Below are positions 50,634-60,382 of a stretch of DNA of 64,000 nt, piece by piece. Numbering within the stretch: position 1 is the first letter of the stretch; each line of letters begins with the position of its first letter. Source of the DNA: an uncultured SAR86 cluster bacterium. Its GTDB lineage: Bacteria > Pseudomonadota > Gammaproteobacteria > Magnimaribacterales > Magnimaribacteraceae. Position numbers and translations under genes: made by a program. The notes under the pieces were generated by a model. It made no database searches and was not told the origin of the DNA. It saw nothing but the letters and a program-made list of their open reading frames with translations. The DNA lies in the NCBI GenBank assembly GCA_902630715.1, contig CACOVO010000001.1, positions 124,001-188,000 on the forward strand, read 5' to 3'.

Positions 50634-51641
50634 CTATGAGTTTTCTATATTTTCAGCAATTGATTCCGATGATTCTAAATCGAAACATCTTTGATAATAC
50701 TCAGCAATGATTACTCTCTCGGTTTCGTCACATTTATTTAAGAAAGTAATTTCAAATGACTTATTTAGATCATTAAATATTTGAAAGTTTTCAGCCCAAC
50801 TTATTACTGTGCGGGGCGACATTAGTGTTGATATATCTCCATTAGCGAAACCTTGCCTTGATAAATTGGCCACTGAAATCATATTTTTGGCTGTTTCGAG
50901 ACCTTCTTTATTATCTAGAGTTGGAACTTTCGACAGAACAACTTTCAACTCTAATTCTGGTTCAAGATAATTGAGAGTTGAAACGATATGCCATCTGTCC
51001 ATCTGTCCTTGATTTATTTGTTGTGTTCCATGATAAAGGCCAGATGTGTCGCCTAAACCCACTGTATTTGCCGTAGCGAAAAGTCTGAAACCTTCATGCG
51101 GAGAAATAACTTTATTTTGATCCAGAAGTGTTAATTTTCCTTCCACCTCAAGTACCCTTTGAATTACAAACATTACGTCAGGTCTTCCTGCATCATACTC
51201 GTCGAAAACAAGTGCAGTTGGTGTTTGGAGTGCCCAAGGAAGGATTCCTTCTTTGAACTCTGTAATTTGCTTGCCATCTTTTAAAGTTATTGCGTCTTTT
51301 CCAAGTAAGTCTATTCGACTTATATGGCTATCTAGGTTCACCCTTACACATGGCCAGTTCAGTCTTGCAGCTACTTGCTCAATATGTGTAGATTTACCAG
51401 ATCCGTGGTAACCCTGTATCATTACTCTTCGGTTATGTGCAAAGCCTGCAAGGATTGCTAAAGTTGTGTTCTTGTCAAACTTGTAAGACGTATCGATTGT
51501 TGGCACGTATTCATTGGCTTCTTTATAGGCCATCACCTTCAAATCAACATCAATGTCAAATGTCTTCCTAACATCAATTTCATTGTTGGGTATTCCGTTA
51601 TCTTTTTTTGTATTCATTATTTTTTTATTGAAAGGTGGCAC
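50634..51641 (-). CDS. CobS-like AAA+ ATPase
   Basis: The 335-residue MoxR/CobS-type ATPase has the P-loop MIQGYHGSGKSTHIEQVA near 74-91, Walker B ALVFDEYDAGRPDVMFVIQRVLE near 143-165, sensor FATANTVGLGDTSGLYHGTQQIN near 188-210, and an arginine-finger region QMDRWHI. The HISRIDLLGKDA block is typical of CobS. The start is the GTG at 51641; an ATG at 51617 is equally possible since neither has a good ribosome site. With the CobT-like gene it forms an AAA/VWA pair that in family enzymes drives metal insertion into cobalamin precursors. Confidence 0.85.
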   Translation of the reverse strand: MPPFNKKIMNTKKDNGIPNNEIDVRKTFDIDVDLKVMAYKEANEYVPTIDTSYKFDKNTTLAILAGFAHNRRVMIQGYHGSGKSTHIEQVAARLNWPCVRVNLDSHISRIDLLGKDAITLKDGKQITEFKEGILPWALQTPTALVFDEYDAGRPDVMFVIQRVLEVEGKLTLLDQNKVISPHEGFRLFATANTVGLGDTSGLYHGTQQINQGQMDRWHIVSTLNYLEPELELKVVLSKVPTLDNKEGLETAKNMISVANLSRQGFANGDISTLMSPRTVISWAENFQIFNDLNKSFEITFLNKCDETERVIIAEYYQRCFDLESSESIAENIENS

Positions 51642-51695
51642 ATTATCCTGATTTGAACCGTTTCAGCAACACTTAGGCTGAAGTACAATATATAG

Positions 51696-52493
51696 ATGGA
51701 AGACAAGGAATCAATTAAAAACATTTGGCAAACTATTCAGGAGGAAACCGAAAGGAGAGTTAAGGCTGAACCAGTACTTGCAAGTTTTTTTCACACAACT
51801 GTTTTAGAGCATAGTTCATTTTCTTCGGCAGTTGCGGACTTGATTGCAAATGACCTTGGCAGCACGTCTGTTCAGCCCATGATGCTTATCAGTGTAATAA
51901 AGGATGCTATAAATTCTAGTGATGAGATTCTGGCAGCAACAGTAATTGATTTAATTGCAGCTAAAGAAAAAGATCCATCATGCAGATATCTTTCTGAGCC
52001 ACTCTTGTTCTTTAAGGGTTTCAAATCATTACAGTCTCACAGAGTTGCGAGCTGGCTCTGGCAGAATTCAAGGCATACTTTGGCGCATTATTTTCAAAGT
52101 AGGACATCTGAAGTTTATGGCGTTGATATTCATCCTGCTGCAAAGTTAGGAAAAGGAATCATGATTGATCATGGTACGGGTGTTGTAATCGGCGAAACCT
52201 CTGTTGTTGAGGATAATGTTTCAATTTTCCAAGGCGTCACCTTGGGAGGTACTGGTAAAGATATAGGAGATAGACATCCAAAAGTAAGAGAGGGAGTTTT
52301 ATTGAGCGCCTCCTCTACAATATTGGGTAATGTCGAAATCGGTAGGAATGCTAAAATAGCTGCAGGCAGTGTAGTGCTAAATGATGTTAGAGAAGGAACT
52401 ACTGTTGCAGGGGTACCTGCTAGAGAAGTTGGTAAGTCTGAAGGAAATGTTCCAGCAGATGAGATTGATCACCTTATAGAAAAGGAAAACTGA
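51696..52493 (+). CDS. cysE: Serine O-acetyltransferase
   Basis: CysE makes O-acetylserine for cysteine synthesis. The 265-residue protein has the helical N-terminal domain (about 1-140) and a left-handed beta-helix of hexapeptide repeats: GVDIHPAAKLGKGIMIDHGTGVVIGETSVVEDNVSIFQGVTLGG near 141-184, with the acetyl-CoA/serine residues in DHGTG and GVTLGGTGK. Length fits the enteric type. The start is the ATG at 51696. It is divergent from the cobS-like gene and followed 2 bases later by the crotonase. Product feedback control is known for the family. Confidence 0.95.
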   Translation: MEDKESIKNIWQTIQEETERRVKAEPVLASFFHTTVLEHSSFSSAVADLIANDLGSTSVQPMMLISVIKDAINSSDEILAATVIDLIAAKEKDPSCRYLSEPLLFFKGFKSLQSHRVASWLWQNSRHTLAHYFQSRTSEVYGVDIHPAAKLGKGIMIDHGTGVVIGETSVVEDNVSIFQGVTLGGTGKDIGDRHPKVREGVLLSASSTILGNVEIGRNAKIAAGSVVLNDVREGTTVAGVPAREVGKSEGNVPADEIDHLIEKEN

Positions 52494-52494
52494 A

Positions 52495-53376
52495 ATGAAA
52501 TATGAAACAATTAAATATGAGGTTAGAGAAAATATTCTTACTTTAACCCTTAATAGACCGGAAAGACTTAATGCCTTTACAGGTCAAATGATGGATGAGT
52601 TAATTGCTGCATTTGATGAGGCCGGTAAAGACGATGACGTAAGAGTCATTATTGTAACAGGAGAGGGAAGGGGATTTTGTGCGGGTGCAGACTTATCTTC
52701 TGGATCAAACACCTTTAATAGAGATATTAGAAATAACAAAGGTGACGAGGTAGATCATAAAAAAGATCCAGAATGGATGAGAGATGGAGGAGGAAGAACT
52801 ACTCTTGCAATCTATGATTGCCCTAAGCCGATAATTGCTGCAATCAATGGCCCAGCTGTGGGAGTGGGAGTCACAATGACACTACCTATGGATATAAGAC
52901 TGGCCAGTGAAAATTCTAAATTTGGTTTTGTATTCGCCAGGAGGGGATTAGTACCTGAGGCTGCTTCGAGCTGGTTCCTGCCAAGATTGGTTGGAATAAG
53001 CAAGGCACTTGAGTGGACTTATTCAGGTAAAGTGTTCAGTGCAAAAGAAGCTTTAGACGGCGGGTTAGTAAGATCGGTACATAAGCCTGAAGAGTTATTG
53101 AAAGAGGCTAGAAACATTGCTTACGAAATCATTCAAAACACGTCTTCTATTTCAGTATCTCTAACTAGACAAATGTTATGGAAAATGTTGGGAGCTGATC
53201 ATCCGATGGAAGCTCACAAAGTAGATTCGAGATTTATTTATGAGCTTGGAAGGGGTGATGATGCTAAAGAAGGAGTAAACTCTTTTTTAGAAAAAAGATC
53301 TCCTGAATTTCCTAATAAAGTTTCGAAAGACATGCCCGAACACTATCCTTGGTGGGAGGAGAAAAAATTTAGTTAA
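52495..53376 (+). CDS. Enoyl-CoA hydratase/isomerase (crotonase) family protein
   Basis: The 293-residue crotonase has FCAGADLSSGS near 62-72, then a 25-residue insert with RDIRNNKGDEVDHKKDPEWMRDGGG, and PIIAAINGPAVGVGVTMTLPMDIRLAS near 111-137 with FVFARRGLVPEAASSWFLPRLVG near 142-164. Compared with standard hydratases, the segment after the oxyanion loop lacks one of the two usual glutamates (TMTLPMDIR rather than ELAL-type), so it may be an isomerase or another crotonase reaction. It is coupled to the tesB-like gene by 1 base of spacing. Substrate unknown. Confidence 0.8.
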   Translation: MKYETIKYEVRENILTLTLNRPERLNAFTGQMMDELIAAFDEAGKDDDVRVIIVTGEGRGFCAGADLSSGSNTFNRDIRNNKGDEVDHKKDPEWMRDGGGRTTLAIYDCPKPIIAAINGPAVGVGVTMTLPMDIRLASENSKFGFVFARRGLVPEAASSWFLPRLVGISKALEWTYSGKVFSAKEALDGGLVRSVHKPEELLKEARNIAYEIIQNTSSISVSLTRQMLWKMLGADHPMEAHKVDSRFIYELGRGDDAKEGVNSFLEKRSPEFPNKVSKDMPEHYPWWEEKKFS

Positions 53377-53377
53377 A

Positions 53378-54247
53378 ATGGCAAAGAAAGCCCTTAATAA
53401 ATTAATAAAATTATTAGATTTAGAGACTCTAGAAGAAAATCTTTTTAGAGGTCAAAGTGAAAATATTGGTGGACCAAGAGTTTTTGGAGGCCAGGTTATA
53501 GGTCAGGCCCTCACAGCTGCCGTAAGGACAGTACCTGAAAAAAGGTTTGTTCATTCGCTACACGCTTATTTTCTTCGTCCTGGAGATATGGAGTATCCAA
53601 TAATTTACGATGTAGAAAGAACAAGGGACGGAGGCAGTTTTACAACCCGAAGAGTTGTCGCAATTCAGAAGGGTGAGCCAATTTTCGACATGGCGTTATC
53701 ATTCCATAAAAAAGAAAAGGGGCCTTCTCATCAAATAGATATGGAGGATATACCCGGCCCTAACGAATGCATAAGCGAGATTGAAATCAAGAAGAAGATG
53801 GTCGACAAAGTTCCAGAAAAATACCGAGATTTTTTCCTAAGAGAGAAGCCAATCGAAATAAGAAATTTACCTGGGGAAGGCATGTTCGAGGAACCAAAAA
53901 AGAAACCTCCTCATAAACATGTTTGGATGAAAGCTGTAGGAAAGCTGCCTGATGATGTCGTCCAACATCAAGCTGTTTTAGCTTATGCTTCAGATATGGG
54001 CTTACTGAGCACTTCCATGAACCCTCATAAGCTCAGTTTTGCAAAGGGTAATGTCATGAGCGCCAGTTTAGATCATGCTATGTGGTTTCATAGACCATTC
54101 AGAGCTGATGAGTGGATGCTTTATTCGACTGATAGTCCCAGTGCAAGTAATGCAAGAGGCTTCAATCGAGGTAGTGTATATACCAAAGACGGTATTTTAG
54201 TAGCTTCAGCAGTACAAGAGGGGTTAATGAGGATAGTAAAGAGCTAG
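53378..54247 (+). CDS. tesB: Acyl-CoA thioesterase II
   Basis: The 289-residue double-hotdog protein has RGQSENIGGPRVFGGQVIGQALTAAVRTVP near 24-53 and HSLHAYFLRPGD near 58-69, then in the C-terminal half LAYASDMGLLSTSMNPH near 206-222 and SLDHAMWFHRPFRADEWMLY near 230-249, with the family's Asp (DHAMWFH). It hydrolyses medium- to long-chain acyl-CoA. Directly after the crotonase gene. Its TAG stop overlaps that of gltD in the opposite direction. Confidence 0.93.
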   Translation: MAKKALNKLIKLLDLETLEENLFRGQSENIGGPRVFGGQVIGQALTAAVRTVPEKRFVHSLHAYFLRPGDMEYPIIYDVERTRDGGSFTTRRVVAIQKGEPIFDMALSFHKKEKGPSHQIDMEDIPGPNECISEIEIKKKMVDKVPEKYRDFFLREKPIEIRNLPGEGMFEEPKKKPPHKHVWMKAVGKLPDDVVQHQAVLAYASDMGLLSTSMNPHKLSFAKGNVMSASLDHAMWFHRPFRADEWMLYSTDSPSASNARGFNRGSVYTKDGILVASAVQEGLMRIVKS

Positions 54248-55695
54248 GGCAGGGTGGTTTCACCCATAAGGAAGTTATCAATTTCCCTAGCAGCAGCTCT
54301 CCCTTCATTTATCGCCCACACCACTAAAGATTGACCTCTTCTGCAGTCGCCAGCTGCAAATACTTTCGGATTGGAAGTTTGATGTACATTGTGCTCCGCT
54401 TTGTAATTAGATCTTTCGTCCAGATCAACACTTAATTCCTCAACTGCATAATGCTCAGGACCTAAAAATCCCATAGCGAGGAGTATTAAATCAGCTTGCC
54501 AATCCTTTTCAGTTCCAGGAACCTCTTGAAAATTGCTATCAACTTCAACTGTTTTAATACCTTTTAAAGATCCATCTTCATTTCTCAAAAATTCTTTACC
54601 AGAAATAGAGTAAACCCTTGGATCACTCCCATAAACTTCAGCCGATTCTTCATGGCCATAATCAACTTTGTAGACTCTAGGAAAAAGGGGCCATGGATTA
54701 TTTTCAGTTCTCTCTTTTGGAGGTTCTGGCATGATTTCAAAATTAACTAAAGATTTGCAACCATGTCTTAATGAAGTTCCTATACAGTCGGTTCCTGTAT
54801 CTCCTCCCCCTATAACAATAACATTCTTATCTTTTGCAGAGATAAACATTCCGTCATCATGATTCGAATCTAAAAGGCTCTTGGTATTAGCTCTTAGAAA
54901 GTCCATGGCAAAGTGTACTCCATCTCCTTCTCGATTTGGGATTGGGAGATCCCTTGGCTTAGTAGCACCAGTAGTCATCAATATAATATCATTTGACTTC
55001 TCAAGTTCAGACATGCTCACTCCATTTGGACCTAACCCTCCGACATCAGAGTTCGTGAAGAACTCTATGCCTTCAGCAATCATCTGTTCAAGCCTTTGAT
55101 CGAGAATAGATTTTTCTAATTTCATATTAGGAATGCCATACATCATTAGTCCACCTATGCGGTCTGCTCTTTCATAAACCTTTACATGATGCCCAACACT
55201 ATTGAGTTGTTGGGCTGCAGATAAACCAGCTGGTCCAGATCCAACTATTGCAATTTTTTTACCTGTTCGGAAGGAGGGAATGTTAGGTTTTAACCACCCA
55301 TTTTGGAAACCTTTATCGGCGATGGCAAATTCAAGATTCTTTATCGCAACTGGACTTTCGGTGATTCCTAGCACGCAGGCTCCTTCACAAACTGCGGGAC
55401 AGACTCTTCCAGTAACCTCTGGGAAGTTATTGGTTTTCATAAGTCTGTTAAACGCCTCCTCCCATCTATTTTGATAGACAAGATCATTCCATTCGGGAAT
55501 CAAATTATAGACGGGACAACCCTCTCCCGATTGACAAAATGGGACACCACAGTCCATACAACGAGAGGCTTGCGTTTCTAACTTAGGTTCCTGATGCTCC
55601 GTATATATTTCTTTAAAATCAAGCAGCCTTTCTTTGGGAGGCCGATAGGGCGCCACAGCTCTGCTAAATTCTTTAAATCCGGTAGGTTTTCCCAT
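54244..55695 (-). CDS. gltD: Glutamate synthase small subunit
   Basis: GltD passes electrons from NADPH to GltB. The 483-residue protein has N-terminal cysteine clusters for [4Fe-4S] (CMDCGVPFCQSGEGCPVYN near 42-60 and CPAVCEGAC near 98-106), the FAD site IVGSGPAGLSAAQQL near 149-163, the NADPH site VIVIGGGDTGTDCIG near 268-282, and VFAAGDCRRGQSLVVWAINEGRAAA near 443-467. Length is standard. It starts 2 bases after gltB stops, in the same operon. Confidence 0.96.
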   Translation of the reverse strand: MGKPTGFKEFSRAVAPYRPPKERLLDFKEIYTEHQEPKLETQASRCMDCGVPFCQSGEGCPVYNLIPEWNDLVYQNRWEEAFNRLMKTNNFPEVTGRVCPAVCEGACVLGITESPVAIKNLEFAIADKGFQNGWLKPNIPSFRTGKKIAIVGSGPAGLSAAQQLNSVGHHVKVYERADRIGGLMMYGIPNMKLEKSILDQRLEQMIAEGIEFFTNSDVGGLGPNGVSMSELEKSNDIILMTTGATKPRDLPIPNREGDGVHFAMDFLRANTKSLLDSNHDDGMFISAKDKNVIVIGGGDTGTDCIGTSLRHGCKSLVNFEIMPEPPKERTENNPWPLFPRVYKVDYGHEESAEVYGSDPRVYSISGKEFLRNEDGSLKGIKTVEVDSNFQEVPGTEKDWQADLILLAMGFLGPEHYAVEELSVDLDERSNYKAEHNVHQTSNPKVFAAGDCRRGQSLVVWAINEGRAAAREIDNFLMGETTLP

Positions 55696-55697
55696 AT

Positions 55698-58600
55698 TTA
55701 GACTGCCTGTTTCCTAAGATTAATTTCTTCTAAGACTCTCTTATAATCAGTTGGCATAACTTTAACAAAGTTTTTTAAACTTGTTGGCCAATCATCTAAC
55801 AACTGTTTTGCGATATTAGAATCTGTATATTTGTAATGGTTACTAATAAGTTTTTTTAATTCTTTTATTTCTTTGTCATTTGTGAGCTTTTCAAGCTCAA
55901 ATGTGTCCAAATTACATTTCTGTTCAAATTTATCTTGAGGATCATAAACGTAAGCTTCACCTCCGCTCATTCCAGCTCCGAAATTTCTTCCTGTTTCTCC
56001 AAGGATAACAGCCTTTCCTCCAGTCATGTATTCACAACCATGATCTCCAATTCCTTCAACTACAACAGTAGCGCCACTATTACGAACACAGAATCTTTCT
56101 GCTGCAATTCCACTGAAGTACGCTTCACCTGATGTAGCTCCATATAATGCAACATTTCCTAAGATAATGTTTTCTTCAGCTTTAAAACTGCTTTCTTTAG
56201 GAGGATAAATAATAAGTTTTCCTCCAGATAAGCCTTTTCCAACAAAGTCATTTGCATCTCCTTCTAAAGTAAGGGTTATACCTTTTACCAGCCATGCAGC
56301 TAAGCTTTGTCCGGCTGATCCATTGAGTTTAATGTTAATGGTATCTTCAGGAAGACCGTCTGCTTCCCAAACCTTACTGACTTCATTGGATAGCATCGTT
56401 CCAACAACTCTATTGATATTTATAATTTTTTCTTCAAATTCAACTTTTTTGCCTTTTTCAATAGCTGGTTTACTCTTTTCAATTAAGATATTGTCTAGCG
56501 CTTTCTCTAAACCGTGGTCTTGTTTTTGAGTGTTATAAACTTCTGTATTTTCAAATATTTTTTCAGCTGGTTGCAGTATATTAGAGAAATCTAAACCACT
56601 TCTTTTCCAGTGATCTATCGCAACGTCAGATTCGAGGCAATCAACACGTCCAATCATATCTTCAAGCTTTTTAAATCCTAGTTCTGCCATAATATGTCGT
56701 AAGTCTTTTGCAACCATGAAAAGGTAATTTACAACATGTTCTGGCTGACCTTTGAATTTTTTCCTGAGCTCTACATCCTGAGTGGCTATACCCACTGGGC
56801 ATGTATTGAGGTGACATTTTCTCATCATAATGCAACCTAGCGTCACAAGAGGTGCTGTCGCAAATCCAAACTCTTCGGCACCTAAAAGTGCAGCAATAGC
56901 AACATCTCTACCTGTTTTGATTTGACCATCTGTTTGAAGGACCACCCTAGATCGAAGATTATTCATTACCAAAGTCTGATGAGTTTCTGCTACTCCCAGT
57001 TCCCAGGGTAATCCTGCATGTTTAATAGATGTGAGAGGAGAAGCGCCTGTACCTCCATCGTGTCCAGCTATAACTAAATGATCTGTCTTTGCCTTTACTA
57101 CTCCTGAAGCAATAGTCCCAACACCAACTTCTGACACAAGCTTTACGCTTATACGTGATGCTCTATTAGCGTTTTTTAGATCATGAATGAGTTGTGCGAT
57201 ATCTTCGATAGAGTAAATATCATGATGGGGCGGTGGGCTAATAAGTCCAACTCCCGGTGTTGAGTGACGTATTTTAGCTATATACTCGTCGACTTTTTTC
57301 CCAGGGAGTTCACCACCCTCCCCAGGTTTAGCTCCCTGAGAGATCTTAATTTGTAATTCGTCAGCATTTGTTAAATACCACATTGTGACACCAAATCTTC
57401 CAGAAGCTACTTGCTTGATTGCAGATCTTTTCGATGATCCGTCATCAAGAGTTTTGAACCTTATTGGATCTTCACCTCCCTCACCGGTATTAGATTTTCC
57501 TCCAAGCTCATTCATGGCAAAAGCCAGAGATTCATGAGATTCAGTTGAGATCGAGCCAAGACTCATAGCTCCGGTTGCAAATCTTTTGACTATTTCTTTC
57601 TCAGATTCAACATCTTCAAGAGGAACTGGAGTATTAATATTTTTGAATTTTAAGAGACCTCTCAATGTGCTATTTTTGGTAGTGTTTTCGTTGGCATGTT
57701 TCGCAAATTCCCAATAGGCGTCCTCGTTATTTGTTCTTGCAGCAATTTGAAGGCTAGAGATTGTTTTCGGGTCCCACATATGCGAGTCTCCGCCGTTTCT
57801 CCAATGGAAATCTCCTGGATTAGGTAATACTGAAAGTTTCCCTTCGTAATCTTTTGGAAAGCCAAGCTCATGCCTCCTCTCAATTTCTTTCGTAAGTGCT
57901 TTGAAATCAACTCCTTGCACTCGGCTAGCTGTGCCGGGGAAAGATTTTTCTATGATCTCATCAGCAAGTCCAACTGCCTCAAAAATCTGTGCTCCTTTAT
58001 ATGAATGGAGGGTCGATATACCTATTTTAGCCATTACCTTCATAATGCCTTTCTTAACACCTTTCTTATAAGCCTTTACCATTGAGTCATAGTCCGATAT
58101 GTCGGCTTTATCCAAATGGCCATCGATTTTGTATTGCCAGATAGCTTCAAAAGCCAAATAAGGATTTATAGCATCAGCTCCGTAACCAAAGAGTAGGCAA
58201 TGATGATGCACTTCTCTGGCTTCGCCACTTTCAAGGATGATCCCAACCTTTTTTCTTTTTTGAGAATTGATGAGATGATTATTTACTGTTGAGCATGCAA
58301 GTAGCGAGCTTATTGCAATTCTATCCTTATCAATTTTTTTGTCTGTTAAGATTACAAAGCCGTAACCCTTATCTGATGCATTTTCAGCCTCAGAACATAT
58401 CTCGTCTAGCCTTTGTACCATTCCATCATGGCCATCAATCTTAGAGTAAGTGATATCTATTTTTTTTGCCTTCCAACCTTGACCTTTTAACTTGGTAATA
58501 CCTTGCAGTTCGTTATTTGAAAGTATGGGATTTTTTACCCTAAGTCGGTTTGCATTTTCGGGTTTACTTTCAAGAAGATTTTTCTCTGGGCCAATAAGGC

Positions 58601-60257
58601 ATTCGAGAGACATTATTACTTCCTCTCTAATGGAATCTATAGCAGGATTCGTTACTTGGGCAAATAATTGTTTAAAGTAGTCATACAGAAGTCTTGGTTT
58701 GTCGGAAAGACATGCTAGAGCAGCATCATTACCCATTGATCCTAATGGGTCCCTCAACTCTGTTACAAGTGGAAGAAGCATAAATTGCATTGTTTCGGTT
58801 GTATAACCGAATGATTGCATTCTTGGGATTAAATCAGATAGGATTTCAGGTTCATGCGGAAAATCAGAAATTTTTTCTAGATCAACAACTTGATCTTCAA
58901 CCCATTTTCCATAAGGATTAGATTCACATATTTCATTTTTTATCTCTTCGTCAGGTATCATTCTTCCTTGTTCAAAATCAATTAAGAACATTTTTCCTGG
59001 CTGAAGCCTGCCTTTGAGTAAAACTTCTTTAGGGTCCACTTTAAGGACACCTACTTCCGATGCCATTATTACTTTGTCTGTTTTGGTTACATAGTAACGA
59101 CTCGGCCTCAACCCATTTCTGTCTAAAACAGCCCCTACGCATTTGCCATCAGTGAATACAATAGATGCTGGACCATCCCATGGCTCCATGACGGATGAAG
59201 AGAATTCGTAGAAACTCTTCTTTTGTTCCGGCATATTGACATCTGATTGCCAAGCTTCAGGAATCATCATCATAATAGATTCCTTCAAGCTTCTCCCATT
59301 CAGCAAAAGAAATTCGAGAACATTATCAAAACTTCCAGAGTCAGTACAATCTGCTTCTGCTATTGGGAAAAGATCTTTAAGGTTAGACTTGAAATATTCA
59401 CTTTCAGCAAGTCCTTGTCTTGAAAGCATCGCATTCATATTTCCTTTCAGAGTATTAATTTCTCCGTTATGACACATATAACGGTTTGGTTGCGCTCTAT
59501 CCCAAGATGGAAATGTATTAGTGCTAAATCTAGAATGAACCATTGCGAGATGCGTCTTGAATTCTTCGTTTTCTAAATCTGGATAAAAAGGAAAAAGTTG
59601 CGCCGGTGTCAACATACCTTTGTAAGCCATGACTGTAGAAGATAAGCTGCAAGCGTACAAAAGACTTCTTTCCTCTAGGGAGGTATTATTTCTAAGGGAG
59701 TGTGTAAACTTCTTTCTAACCAAATAGACTTCTCTTTCAAAATCTTCTTGTGATGTTTCTTTATTATTTCCTACCAGCAGCTGGGATATATATGGCTGTG
59801 CAGCGAGGGCTGCAGGTCCGACGTCAGCTTTTTTATGATCGGTAGGAACTTTCCTCCATCCTAATAATTGCAAGCCTTGGTCACTTACTGTCTTTTCGAT
59901 TTCTTCAATGCAGAAGGCTCTCTCATTTTCATTTTGAGGCAGGAAAATATTCCCAACTGCGTAATTGCCTTGATCAGGCAAACTGAAATTTAGTTTTTTT
60001 GCTTCTATACGAAAAAAATTGTCGGGTATGGCCATTAAAATACCAGCACCATCTCCAGTATTTTCTTCAAAGCCACAACCTCCTCTGTGATCCATTCTTG
60101 AGTTGATGTGAAAGGCATCATCCATAATTTCTCTGGAGGGTATTCCCTTAATGTTAGCTACTAAGCCTACTCCACAGGAATCTTTTTCAAATTGTGGATC
60201 ATAAAGCCCCCTTTTCGGTGGAAGACCGAATTTAGATGGCTTTATTTTTTTGTTCAT
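55698..60257 (-). CDS. gltB: Glutamate synthase large subunit
   Basis: GltB makes glutamate from glutamine and 2-oxoglutarate. The 1519-residue protein begins with a short propeptide and the N-terminal nucleophile Cys28 (KDSCGVGLVANIKG), then the class II amidotransferase domain with HSRFSTNTFPSWDRAQP near 241-257. The FMN-binding synthase domain contains ISQGAKPGEGGELPGKKV near 968-985 and the 3Fe-4S cysteines in GCIMMRKCHLNTCPVG near 1141-1156, followed by the C-terminal beta-helix. All parts are complete. The promoter sits in the gap before it (see 60346). Confidence 0.97.
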   Translation of the reverse strand: MNKKIKPSKFGLPPKRGLYDPQFEKDSCGVGLVANIKGIPSREIMDDAFHINSRMDHRGGCGFEENTGDGAGILMAIPDNFFRIEAKKLNFSLPDQGNYAVGNIFLPQNENERAFCIEEIEKTVSDQGLQLLGWRKVPTDHKKADVGPAALAAQPYISQLLVGNNKETSQEDFEREVYLVRKKFTHSLRNNTSLEERSLLYACSLSSTVMAYKGMLTPAQLFPFYPDLENEEFKTHLAMVHSRFSTNTFPSWDRAQPNRYMCHNGEINTLKGNMNAMLSRQGLAESEYFKSNLKDLFPIAEADCTDSGSFDNVLEFLLLNGRSLKESIMMMIPEAWQSDVNMPEQKKSFYEFSSSVMEPWDGPASIVFTDGKCVGAVLDRNGLRPSRYYVTKTDKVIMASEVGVLKVDPKEVLLKGRLQPGKMFLIDFEQGRMIPDEEIKNEICESNPYGKWVEDQVVDLEKISDFPHEPEILSDLIPRMQSFGYTTETMQFMLLPLVTELRDPLGSMGNDAALACLSDKPRLLYDYFKQLFAQVTNPAIDSIREEVIMSLECLIGPEKNLLESKPENANRLRVKNPILSNNELQGITKLKGQGWKAKKIDITYSKIDGHDGMVQRLDEICSEAENASDKGYGFVILTDKKIDKDRIAISSLLACSTVNNHLINSQKRKKVGIILESGEAREVHHHCLLFGYGADAINPYLAFEAIWQYKIDGHLDKADISDYDSMVKAYKKGVKKGIMKVMAKIGISTLHSYKGAQIFEAVGLADEIIEKSFPGTASRVQGVDFKALTKEIERRHELGFPKDYEGKLSVLPNPGDFHWRNGGDSHMWDPKTISSLQIAARTNNEDAYWEFAKHANENTTKNSTLRGLLKFKNINTPVPLEDVESEKEIVKRFATGAMSLGSISTESHESLAFAMNELGGKSNTGEGGEDPIRFKTLDDGSSKRSAIKQVASGRFGVTMWYLTNADELQIKISQGAKPGEGGELPGKKVDEYIAKIRHSTPGVGLISPPPHHDIYSIEDIAQLIHDLKNANRASRISVKLVSEVGVGTIASGVVKAKTDHLVIAGHDGGTGASPLTSIKHAGLPWELGVAETHQTLVMNNLRSRVVLQTDGQIKTGRDVAIAALLGAEEFGFATAPLVTLGCIMMRKCHLNTCPVGIATQDVELRKKFKGQPEHVVNYLFMVAKDLRHIMAELGFKKLEDMIGRVDCLESDVAIDHWKRSGLDFSNILQPAEKIFENTEVYNTQKQDHGLEKALDNILIEKSKPAIEKGKKVEFEEKIININRVVGTMLSNEVSKVWEADGLPEDTINIKLNGSAGQSLAAWLVKGITLTLEGDANDFVGKGLSGGKLIIYPPKESSFKAEENIILGNVALYGATSGEAYFSGIAAERFCVRNSGATVVVEGIGDHGCEYMTGGKAVILGETGRNFGAGMSGGEAYVYDPQDKFEQKCNLDTFELEKLTNDKEIKELKKLISNHYKYTDSNIAKQLLDDWPTSLKNFVKVMPTDYKRVLEEINLRKQAV

Positions 60258-60345
60258 ATTTATTTAAAAGTGTCGTAGACAACTCAGCTAAAATTTTTCA
60301 GCTGATTTTAAAAAAAATTTGTTTTTAGGCCGGCGTAGAAGCCCT

Positions 60346-60374
60346 ATTGTAGCATTTTTAAGCTTTTCTGAAAA
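60346..60374 (-). promoter_or_regulatory. Candidate gltB promoter
   Basis: Reading leftward, TTTTCA (60374-60369) and TACAAT (60351-60346, five of six) are 17 bases apart. The gltB ATG at 60257 is 88 bases downstream, and the leader contains an inverted repeat CAGCTGAAAA/TTTTAGCTG (about 60282-60303). The repeat could be regulatory or a weak attenuator. Confidence 0.45.
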
Positions 60375-60382
60375 GTTAGGAA

